64,000 nt of DNA from Tetrastigma voinierianum. Taxonomy: Eukaryota; Streptophyta; Magnoliopsida; Vitales; Vitaceae. Positions 11,201 to 23,000 of the stretch are shown one piece after another. The translations under genes and the position numbers were made by a program. The stretch lies in the NCBI GenBank assembly GCA_016808115.1, contig JAEQBH010004117.1, forward strand, positions 1 through 64,000, written 5' to 3'. How positions within the stretch are numbered: position 1 is the first letter of the stretch; each line of letters opens with the position of its first letter. The notes beneath the pieces were generated by a model that worked only from the letters and a program-made list of their open reading frames with translations, was not told the origin of the DNA and ran no database searches.

Positions 11201-14058
11201 AGGCTCATTGGGTGCTCTTTGTGTCCATGTCTCAGCTCCTTACCGCAGATCTTTTTATATCTGTATTATTGACCTCCGCCCCAACAACACGCAATGCAGA
11301 TCGGGCTTCTTGTTCTGACTTGTCGATATCTTACCGGAATTATTGTATCCTCCTTGGCTATATGCTTGTTACTTGGAAAACTAAGAAGCAGGCGACCATT
11401 TCTCGCTCGGCTGGGCTGATATCAGGCTTTTACTTCCACTGTTGGTGAGCTATTATGGATCTTGAACATACTTCGTGATTTTGGTATCTTTGTTCCCCTT
11501 CCTATCTCAGTTTGGTGAGATAATCAGGCGGCCCTCCATATTGTTGCCAACCCCGTTTTTCATGAGCACACCAAACACCTAGAAATTGATTGTCATCTTG
11601 TGCGAGATCAGTTTAAACTTGGCTTACATATTCCTTCTTGGCATAAGGTGGCAGATTTGTTTACAAAGGCTCTAGCTGCTCCTTAATTCCATTTTCTCCT
11701 TTCCAAGTTGGGGTTGCTCGATCCTTCCCAACCTCCAACTTGAGGAGGGGGGGGGGGGCGGAGCGCTGTAAGGGAATTGGTCTGAATTTATTCTAGAAGA
11801 AGGACCTGGAAGCAACTAATTTGTTGTAATGTAAACTGACTCTGTTAGGTAGTTATCCCCTCTTCTAGAATCTTCCTTCTCCTACTATATATCTGTATTA
11901 CCCTCTTGTAACTTGTGTGAGATAATAAAGCATCATTTCCATTACATAACCGTAGTGTGTTTGGTTCTTCATACCAGAAAACATACAAAACATGTACAAA
12001 AATTTGATAGTCTACCCGGTGCCTGTATGCAGACCAAGTACCTACATTCAATATAAACTTCGTTATTATTTCTCAGTATTATAAACAGTGTTGGTTGCCA
12101 CTGCCGCTTATTTCCTACATCTATCTTCTTCACCGCTTTAAGCTGATGGTGACATGCATATGGGAAATAAGAATAACTAAGACAGGTCACAAAATGATTC
12201 TAATGATCCTATAACCAAAACTTTTAGTTTAATCAAAGCAGGTTGCCTTTTGGAAGAATGTTATTATCCTACCATCCTTGCATTGAACATTAACAGCAGA
12301 ATTTAGAACAGGTGAACAAATACAAGTTATGAGTGCAGAATTGACATGTTAGTAGTTTCTACTGTCATCTGAGATGGGAGTTGCACAATTGAATAAGTCT
12401 TAATTTACACAAGCAAATACAGGAGAATTAAAGCCAAATGGTAACAATTTAAGCAAAATGAGATGATGTACCTTCAACCATGGAGGGCCCGCGAAGCCTA
12501 TCACGTTCATAATCCTTATCTTTGAAATCTAGAAGAGTATCCATCTACCTTGACATCAAAAAGTGGTAAAGTTCAAGACTATGAGGAACAAAAATCAAAC
12601 AAAAAGGAAAATTCCATTGTGATAAGCACAAACTGATTGGAGGTAAGTCTCTGGATTGCTTTTAAGACTGAATGTATTAAGTAATTGAAGTGAACAGAAA
12701 TTTTCAGACGTTCAAGAGGTCTGAATCTCTCCACAAGGAAAAATTGCTAAAGATTTTTCATGCCCTCCCACATAAAATCCCACCCCACCCACCTTATACC
12801 AAAAGAAAACAGTATATTCTCCCTAACTGAAAATCTATATAAAGAAAAATCTTACAGCCTACCCAAATAATTTGAACTCCCTTTTACCCTTGCATCTTGT
12901 GTATGTTAACGATTTGGGGTCTAACATATTGTGTCCATCAGCAGACTAAAAATATGAAAGTGAACATAGGGAACTTACAATTACGAGAATAGAAGAAATT
13001 TCGCTATAAGAATAGAAGAAACTTCAATATTGGCTGTCTAGGTAGAAAAGATATTACTTAAGAGACAAAATAAGGTGTAATTATTCTTTTTATATATCAA
13101 TGGATAATCCTTGTAGTTGCTTCATAACGGATCTCTGCATCATTTTAAGCCAATAACCTAAATTTACAATTCCCAAATAAATGACACAAATAATGCATCA
13201 TCTTTTTTAAAATAAACATGTGCTTAGAAGAAGGCCCAAAGCCTGAATCCATTAGGTGACCCTAAAAATTAAAAAGCAGGAAAAGAAAATTCACAAATTC
13301 AAAGAATGTAACATATATCATCTCCAAGACCAGTATTCAAACAGTTATTGAGGGCACCTTTTAGTGCTAACTGACCAAACCCTGTCTTGAAAGAACAGTT
13401 CACAATTAAACAAAAATTTGTTGAAAATGGTTCTTCTTTGATAAGCATATTAACCTTGTATACCATTTTTCTGTTTTCTGATATAAGAACATTGCTTTTT
13501 GTTAAAAAAGGCATGATAGTCTGTGAAACCCAAATCCTACAAGCTTTTAAAATTTCAAGAAAGTTGGTTGTTTAACATGGTATCAGAGCTTGGTTTAGCA
13601 AGAGGTCAAAGGTTCGAGCCACCTCTCTACAATTTGAATATTTATTCTTCATTTGTGTATTTGAAAGTCCATAATGGACTTCGTTTGCAATGGTTTGTTT
13701 CACTCCGTGTGTGGGTATGGGGCTGCACGTAAAGGAGGTGTTAAAGGCATGACATTCATATTAAACTCAAATCCTACAAGTTTAATCGTTTAGGAAAAGT
13801 TAGTTTGTTTTGATATTCTCAAATAACAGAATCAATAAATTTAAAACATGGAATCAGAGCAGTAATTATTCACCCCTAACCCAAGGTAAAAGAACTCAGA
13901 AAAAACTATCAACTTTGCCAAAGCTTTTTACCTTCAAAATTCATATAACAATTATATTAATTTATGGATCCAGCTCCATAAGATTCCTTTCTATTTAAAA
14001 ATAAACTAAGAACAGGAAAAAAGTAGTTAGGATCTATAGGATTTGAAATACTTTTCCT

Positions 14059-14102
<44 letters not shown>

Positions 14103-14611
14103 ATTTGAAGAGTTATTTGTGGTATCCTCACCATCATTTTAGCTGTCCACAAAATAAGGTTTCTCCAAAGAGTTACTAACGGGAGTTTCATGCCGGTATC
14201 TGTTTTAATTTTAATTTTTTTTTTTTTGGATAAATAAAGAAGTGTATATCTAGTTTTCCAGTTTTTCTTCCCTAGAAATTATAATATCTCAAATTCTAGC
14301 TAGAAAACTCAAAGGGAACTTTGTAATTCTTTTTCTGATATAGCAGAGAACAATTATATCTGTAGCATGGTTTTTACCTCTTATTGGCATTCTGTGTTTG
14401 ATTGTCCTTGAGAATATTTCATAAACAATCTCTTAGCTTCTTGATGCATTTTTGTGTGCTTTGGAGGTGACATTTTAGGTACCTGATATTTTTATAAGGC
14501 TTGAATCTGCAAGTGGTGCAGACTTCTGACTACATTTTTTATAGGTTGTAGAAATCAAGAAGAAAGAATTGGAGGAAAGAATTCCTTGTGTTTTGTATTA
14601 TTGATTCATTG

Positions 14612-14663
<52 letters not shown>

Positions 14664-17600
14664 AAGTCAATCTAACCTTCCTAATAGATTACAACTACAT
14701 ATGACAAGTTTATAATGGAAGTTCTGATAGTATATGTAAAGTAGATATATGCTATAACACTCCCCCTCAAGATGGAGCATAGATATTAATCATGCCCAAC
14801 TTGTTACATAGATAACTAACTCGGTCCCCACTTAGGGCCTTTAGGAAAGATATCATGCATTTATTACTCTAGTATTCCACATATCTATCAAAGAAATCAA
14901 GTCGAGTTGTATTTTAAGCAGAAAGAAATGACAATCTATTTCAATATCTTAATTACGTTCATGGAATATCGGATTAGAAGCAATGAAGGGGCCTTTAGTT
15001 TGTCACACGAGTTTTGCTAGGGCCCGGTGTCTGTATGGGCTTCCATCGAGTTGATGAAGCCACATGATCTCACGTATAGAGTAGCATCATGGCTACATAT
15101 TCGAGATACGCATTAGATCGAGACAATCTCATTTCTTACTCTTCCATGAGACTAGATTCCCTTCAACAAACACAGTACCTTGAAGTGGACCTCCTATCCT
15201 CCTTAGATCACCCTTGATCAGCATCCAGGTGAAGTAACCAGTCTGTGTACTTGTGATTACGTATGCAATACCACGTCTGGGGCTCCTTTCCAGTAACATA
15301 AGATCTGCTCTACAAGCGCCTAATGATCAATTGTTGGAAGACATATCTTGGCCTGGCACGTTGACTAAGTGGGGCGATATCGGAATGATGAGCGTAAGGT
15401 AATTCAGCTTCCCAAAGTCTTACATGTCTCGGGATCGCCGAATGTTTCGTAACTTTGGTGGGGTGTGCGCTAGAACCGTAGGAGAACTACATGGTTTACC
15501 CTGCTTTCCACAGATCTCAGGCAGCTAGATCGAGCATATTTCCTTTGAGATAAGAAGATTTCATGTTTGCTTCGCATAACTTCAATATCCAAGAAGTATC
15601 TTAGTATCCCTAAGTCCTTTGTATGGAATTGGCTATGAAGAAAGGACTTAAGAGATGAGATACCTTTAGAGTCACTCCTTGTGGTAACAATATCATCCAC
15701 ATACACTACCAAAACAATAATACTTGAATTTGAGTTCACATAGAAAGCCAATTGGTCATATTTACTCTTTTGCATGTGAATTCTCAGCGACTTGGTTAGA
15801 TTGCAAAGCACGCACGTGGACTCTTGTTTTAAGCAGTACAAGGCGACAAACCTCCTATCTCCCTTGAAGTGATAAACCCTAGAGGTTGCTCCATATACAC
15901 TTCCTCCTGAAGGTCGCCATGAAGAAAGGCATTTTTAATATCAACCTGGTGGAGATCCCAATTATAAGTGGCAGCCAGGTATCATTCTGTAGGTATTGTA
16001 TGTGGATGATATAGTTATCACTGAGAGTGACTCTAAAGGCATCTCATCTCTTAAGTCCTTTCTTCAGAGCCAATTCCATACAAAAGACTTAAGGATGCTA
16101 AGATACTTCTTAGGCATTGAAGTTATATGAAGCAAACATGAAATCTTCTTATCTCAAAGGAAATATGTGGTTGATCTATTGTCTGAGACTGGAAAGTTGG
16201 GGGTACAGCCATGCAATTTCCCTATGGCTCCAGGCGTACACCTTACTAGAGAAGGTGAAACATTTGAGGATCCTAAGAGATATAGAAGACTAGTTGGGAA
16301 GCTGAATTACCTTTCATGTGGTCGGTGGCTCCAGAGTCAATGACCCAAGTGAAGGAAGAGGAAATATGTGTTGGTTTTACCTGACTCGACGAGTGTACTG
16401 ATAGAAGTAGATGCAGATTGAAGTGATTTCTGATGATAAACATACTGAAATCTTCAATTTTTATTATGCAGCTTCCTATAATTCTGGCATACATGTCCTT
16501 GATTGTGGCGATAATGACACTGAGAGCTCCTCTCGAGGGTTTCGTGTTAGTCATGAGAGCGGATCTAACACCTCCTGAGCTCACGAAAATGCGAAAAATG
16601 CAGAAAATAGGATCTTGCAGTAAATGACCACCTTTTCCATGATGACATGCTTTACTGGCGGAAATGGGGCAGTCCTCTGATCCACAAACACCTCCCGAGA
16701 TCTCGAGAAGAAATCAAGGAGAAGGTCAGAAACCTTAGAAAACAGAATTTGTTGGACACAAAATGTTTTGAAAATCACTGTTGCAGGCATCGGACAAGGG
16801 AGGAGCGGTGTAGGAGGGGACCATTAGGCGGTGATGTTGGAAAGGTCTCGTCGGCCGGATGTTTCCATGCGCCTGCGGCATGAGCGGCGTGTGGGACAGG
16901 CTGAATCCTTGTGGTGGCACGTGTAGCTCACGCGCACACCTTACGACCACCAGACTTGGTGGTTTGGGTCGCCGACGGCCGGCGCACCTTCCTATCTGGG
17001 TGGTGTCACCCCACGATCCCTTAAAGTGCGTGGTTCAAAACACCAACCTCGGCGGCCTGCCATGTATTCGAATGTCTAAATTTTTTTCTGTTTTGTCTCA
17101 GAGATTGAACCCATGCTCCTAATACCATGTAAAAAGCAAGACAAAGAATTGGAGAAGCAAAATTCCTTGTGTTTATCGATGATCCATTATGAATATATAT
17201 ATACAAAATGCTTTGCCCATTTCTTGATCATACGTGTGTGAACGTAGTAAACGTTACAAGTTACTACACCATTTGAGCGCGGCTGTCGATTAGGTCATCC
17301 CTCTCTTCCCTTGTTGAAAATGTTGTCCATAATTTTTCAAGTCGCCAAATCGATAGATTAGTGAGTCTTGTCAATTTGCGAAGCATCATCATCTTCATTC
17401 TAGTCCCAAAGTCAATAAACGGGCTAGTGCTCCATTTGAATTAGTCCATTCAGATGTGTGGGGTTCGTGTCCAGTTGTGTCCCTAACTGGGTTTCGATAT
17501 TTTGTTATTTTTGTTGATGATTATTCACGAACTACTTGGCTATATCTAATGAAAAACCATTCTGAGTTATTTTCTCATTTTTGTGCCTTTTATGCTGAGA

Positions 17601-20039
17601 TACACACTCAATTTCATGTTTCTATTCAAAGTTTGAAGTGATAATGCTAAAGAAGAATGTGTCTCAAAGCGATTTCAATCATTCATGCTTGAAAATGACA
17701 TCCTTCATTGAACATCATGTGTCGATACTCTCGAATGAGCACCTCCCTACGCGCCTTGAGCTCTACAGTATTTCAAATGTAGGTGCTTGAAGCATGTTTG
17801 GTGATCTTGTTTTCCACCGTTTGTTTTTTTATTAACCGAATGCCTTTCTCAATCTTGAATTGGGACACTCCGTATCACATCCTTTTTCCAAATAAACCCA
17901 TGTTTCCCATTGAGGCTCGGGTATTTGGGTGTACTTGTTTTGTTTGGGATGTTCGTCCTTATATTATACAGAAAGCTGATCCTAAGTCATTGAAGTGTAT
18001 CTTGGTTACTCGAGTTCGGAAGGGATATAAGTGTTATTGTCCTATTCTTCGCAAGTACTTGGTTTATCTTTTGATGTCACGCTCTTGAGAATACTCATTT
18101 TCTCAGACCCACGTCACGCTAGTTAGAGGGAGGATGATGATTTGCCCTCGTTATACTCTTGCCTCTTGGCTCCTGCTCTGTCCTGCTCAAGGTAAAACCT
18201 CCCACCTCCTTTCGAGATTCTACTCATTACCTAGTCTAAGGCCCTCCACCCCTAATAATCTGCTTAGTGTAGATCCTGAAAGAGATTAAAAACCCGGGAG
18301 AATGGAGATATAATATTTAAGTGTTTGAGTTAACTTGCTCCTGATTAGATTAAAGAAAGAGGTAAATTCAGAATGGAGTGTGGAGGGAGAGATGGGGTGG
18401 GAAAAATTGTCGACCAGGCACATGAAGTGTGATCCATCGCAAAGTGACCAGGAGGGTTGAAGGATGTGGCGAAGGTAGAGAATAGAATTTGATTACTGTC
18501 ATGTGATCACGTGGCTCCCGAAATCAATGACCCGTTCGGAGATGAAAGAGGAGACAAGACATTTATTCGAGTTACGACTCGGCCAATGCGAGTGGTGGAG
18601 TCGATGGAGACTTCAATGATTCTAGTCTGAAGTGGAACCTAGCTAATTCTTTATCGTGAATTGGCGATGCGGGGCGCGTGGTGGAAGCTACATGAGCATG
18701 CTAAAGTCTTTGATTGGGCTTTTCTTGGAAGTTCTTACAATCTCGTATCATATCGGGCTTATGGCGGTGGTAACAAGCTTGACCCTCCATAGTTTGTCCC
18801 TCTAGAGTTCTTAGCTTGGATCAACATTTACGTATTGTTGTTGTGTTTTTGACTCACTCTTTGTTTTGACCCGACAAGGGCCTTTGCTCATGCGGGTGGG
18901 GAGGGGTGTACATGAGGAGGTCTCTGTGCGAAGTATCTTGTTGAATGTTTCTTGGAAGGACGAGATCTCAGGGTTGGCCAGAATCTGCGCCTTAACAGAA
19001 TCATACTCCGAAGGGAGTGCGGCGAGAAAATCCATCCTTTGCCGTCTTTTCTGTTGAGCTGCGAAACTTAACAAATGGGTAAATGTTGGCGTGTATTCGA
19101 GTTCAACTATATATTTCTTATAATCCATGAAGAGTTACGTAAAGGGGCCAGATCTTGTTTACCTAGAGTCTGATAAAGGCTCACATACATTGAATATGAA
19201 ATATTCCTTTGCTAGAATACACATTCCCGAATATTCCATTAATTATTAACATACTCGCGGTGATTAATGAGGGTGATACTTTACCATCAATGGAATTAAT
19301 TTGTCAAGGAAGGCAGAATATCATCTCAGGCCATCGATCTTTCGAATCATCAGGTAGAAGGTCCTTATCAAGATGACTAGTAATACGAATGCCACGTAAG
19401 TAGGCGGATTGTTTTGCTCCCGATGCGAGTAGTGGGACTAGTCGGTTGTCTTAGTACGATTTTGAACACTTCATCGGGGACCACTTAGTCTTAGAAGCAG
19501 GCTTTTTATCTTCTGAAAAATCTTAACTACTAATTATGTAGTCAAAGATAAAAGATTAGGGCAGAAGGACACCTTCAGAAACCAAATCGAACAGGATTCT
19601 TGTGAAAAAACCCTGGATCCAGCAACAAAAAGTCTAAGAAATCCCCAAAATACTTGGAATCTAGCACCTGAGAGCCACACGATTGACTCTTGAGAGAGAG
19701 ACGCACCCGCGCGTGTTGGCCGGAAGAATCGGACTCTCCACGGGGCACTTGCAGCCGCGATGCGAGCGAGAAGATGGGCACGTGAGGCATCACCCGCTAA
19801 GGTTCAGGCCTCGGAGCTTGGTGGCTTGACTCGTCAGCCCGGTGGCTCCTTCACATTGCCAACGTGTCCCTTGAAATGGGTGTTTAGCTTACCTTCCCGC
19901 GGCCCCCTCCACGGTGTTCTCTCGAGAGAAAGCGCATAAGACTCTTCTCAATCTAAGCCACAGGGTTCGAGATACCATGTAGAAATCAAGATATGAAAGA
20001 GTGGAGGAAAGAATTCCTTAATGTTTTATTGATTCATTG

Positions 20040-20091
<52 letters not shown>

Positions 20092-23000
20092 AAAAGTCAA
20101 TCCCCAGCACATTCTAATAGATTCTGACTCTATATGACACGTTTCCCCAATAGGTTACAGCGTACATGGAAAGTAGATATATGTTATAACATAGGTAAAA
20201 TAGCATAATATATTAATAAGAAAAGATACATCCCACTGTGAGAACAATCTAAAGCATATAGGAAGTATATTAAAATTTGAAAGGAATCTGAGAAAGAAAG
20301 AGAGAAGCAAATAAACCCACCGACCCTCATCTACACCCATCACTTTGATTCTAGTTCTAGCTAGATATATACGAGTTAAAGATAAGCAGAAGAAATGAAT
20401 ACACCCCGAATATATTTTTAAGCGATACATAATCAAATCAAAACAAAGTAAGTGGAGTCTCAAAAACAAAGTCACGATCTACATCTTTGAAGCACCTTTG
20501 ATTAATACTTACTACCAATACCTATTCATAAGCTCACTCGAGCGTAAATTAATTCTATTTGGCCCACATTAGGCGTCCTTGCTCATGTCTCGCGAAACAA
20601 GGGGCGTTGTGTGCAAAAATGGGGTAGTGTTTATGCATCATCGAATAGGGGAGAAAATTCTTGGGATTATATAAGTATGTGCTCTTCTCAACCTAGTAGA
20701 TGCATTTTAAAACCATATGAGGCCCTTGGGCGAAATAATATATCTGTGGTTGGGCATCATGGAGTTGTATTAGAATACAAATGTTATCGGAGTTGATGTT
20801 GGCGCCGGTGTGGGGATCAGTTATTTTGGACGTAGAGAGTGTTTGTCAGTTTAATTTTCTGATCCGATGGGACCTTTGGGACATTGGCAATTTGCATGGG
20901 GGTATTTCATATTTGTCACATTCGCATTGGATAGGGGAGAATGTTAGCGACACTATATAAGTATAGTCTCTACTGTCCCAGTAAGCAACGTTTTAAGTTG
21001 TAGGCCTCCAAAGCGGACAATATCCATGGTTTGATCAAATCGTTACACTTTCCAATTTTTATTTATTTACTAGTCTTTGTTTACATTTTAGTATAAATCT
21101 AACACTTGAGCATAAATATAAAGGATGCATTATTGTAAACAATAACTTTTTATATGCTACTAGGGGTATAATACTCAGAGACTTAACCATGAAAGGGTTT
21201 TAACTTCCAAATAATCAAGCCTCTAGTATTTTGAAAAAATTAGTATAATAAAAACTAGCAATGACTCAGAAAATTTTGCTAATAAACTTATCATATATAG
21301 CGGGTATACAACTAAGTAATCAGCAAAATGCATAAATAAGCGAAACAAATGCTTGAAGAACAACTCAATAAAATAAATACCAGCTCTTGTCTTGTGGCTC
21401 GACACACATAGATTTGAGCATGTAGTCTGAAGAATAGAGCCGGTAGCATCCAGCAAATATAATGGCTGATAGGTAAATGAAGTAATCCTGCAGAAAATCG
21501 CTCAGTTTGGAGAAAGTAAATGGGATTCAAATAACAAACATGCGAGCGTTCGGAGTGAGGGTGATCTTTTATGCATGAGAAGCACTTGGAGCAGAATCTT
21601 GACTTTAGATGAATTAAAAAGCATTGGAAGATCCCAAATAGGTTCTACTTGTGCAAGAACTGGGAGAATAATGACCACCAAATCCTCTTTTGTAAGGCTG
21701 GACTGTAGTGAAGTTTATCTTTTCCCTTTTCAAAGTACGTGGCCTATGCATTCCTTGTTTAGAATCTTTTAAGTTGATGGTTCTTTCCTTGGGGTACAAG
21801 AGAATGCAGAAGGCTTACTTGATGTGGACCTTATGGAAGAAAAGAACAGGAGATCTTTCAATAATATTGGAGTGGTCTAATCAAGCAACAAAATCGTCAT
21901 TGGTAACATAGTGTCTTTTTGCATTGTTGGCACTGTTGTTCAATTTAATTTTAGCCATAGAATTCCGTTAGATGGTAACTTACTCTCCATGGAAGATTAG
22001 ATGTGGATGATCATTCAACCAGAATGTTAGAGATAAGTCTAAAAGGTCTAGCTTCTTGTTATTCAAGGCTCTTTGAGGTATTAAGGAGTGACTCCATACT
22101 AAAACTCATCTAGTAAGAGGAAAACCTTTGACCCCTCACAGTCTAGTTTTTTGGGATGTAGATTGAATACTTCGTGTAAACTGTTCTTACTGTTTTCAGG
22201 TGTTTCGAATGCAAGCCCTTTTTTAACTATAGAATTGGAAGATTTAATTAACAGCTCCAAGAAGAATTTCAATTATGCCATAGTGGAACTCTAAATAGCT
22301 AAAGAAAAGATCCTTGAACATTTAACAATGGTTTCATTTCCTTTAAAATTCAGAAGGTGAGTACTCAGCTATCAGAAGGAAAGTAAAAGATAATGGTTTC
22401 CAATAACATAATTCATTTCTCATCTTTATATGCATTTCTCTGTCCAGTGCTTATGGCAATTAGCTTTAAAAATAATAATAAAAAGGAACAAAGTAACAAA
22501 ATAAAAGTTCAATCAAAACATTAAACTCGCCAAACATGGACTTCCCTGCTTATACACTAGAATTACAGATTTAGTAGCAGATATGTCATATAGATGACTA
22601 CTACTGAAAGACAAGGAAGAGCACACACAGCATGGAGTACCTTCATGGAAAACAGAGAGAAAAAATGGCCTCCCATAACAACAAGACAAGTACTTGTGGA
22701 GGTTTCCAGCAAACATTAGCCAGACAACAAGGATCCTTATGTTTCTGGAGCCCAAACTAATGATTGGAAAAATAGCAATAATTCAAGGATAAAGGCCCGC
22801 AGAATGATATTTGCATTAGGGTTATCAGTGCTGATCCATACATTAGGTAAACATAAAAGGAAAGTACCTCATAAATTTTCTTTTCCTTTGAAGCACATCA
22901 CAGTTATAAATGGTATTAACTTGACTATAACTTATGATATTTATGTTCTGTCAAGAACCACATAATTGACCTTTTCATATTACACCAGGAAGAAAACTTA

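Larger units (their letters stand above)
8100..11983 (+). mobile_element. Ty1/copia retrotransposon with both LTRs (intron 6 of PEX12)
   Basis: LTRs of about 210-217 bp at 8100-8309 and 11767-11983 share most of their sequence, including TTCTAGAATCTTCCTTCTCC and the ATAATAAAGCATCATTTCC polyadenylation region. The primer-binding site TGGTATCAGAGC abuts the 5' LTR. A purine tract ACTTGAGGAGG plus a G-run precedes the 3' LTR. Flanks TACAG (8095-8099) and TACAA (11984-11988) are a one-mismatch TSD. The internal order gag, protease, RT, RNase H is copia-like; the integrase region is mostly missing. At 3.9 kb it is shorter than autonomous copia elements and is defective. It lies antisense to PEX12. 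Confidence 0.92.
14547..20191 (-). mobile_element. Ty1/copia retrotransposon 2, rearranged (intron 5 of PEX12)
   Basis: Matching LTRs at 14547-14759 and 19978-20191 (about 213 bp, TGTTATA...TTTCTACA on the minus strand) are flanked by a perfect 5-bp TSD, TAGGT (14542-14546; 20192-20196). The minus-strand primer-binding site TGGTATCTCGAACC abuts the right LTR and the polypurine tract TTGAGGGGGAG abuts the left one. In minus-strand order there is gag, protease and pre-integrase (19128-18290), then an inverted integrase (17283-18285 on plus), a second copia LTR-gag-protease (17268-16315), an inverted RT piece (15985-16314 on plus), then RT and RNase H (15841-14770). It therefore contains a second, rearranged copia copy. 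Sense with PEX12. Confidence 0.9.

Noticed and set aside
13577..13620. tRNA gene (GGTATCAGAGC...GGTTCGAGCC)
   Set aside because: No cloverleaf can be drawn. The first block is a primer-binding site of a TRIM-like repeat and the second is a common B-box-like sequence.
16790..17000. GC-rich stretch as a possible host exon
   Set aside because: Frames on both strands are short and match nothing. It lies between copia LTR and gag remnants.
22513..22755. 80-codon minus-strand frame in PEX12 intron 4
   Set aside because: It does not match any PEX12 segment or known domain; chance frame in an intron.
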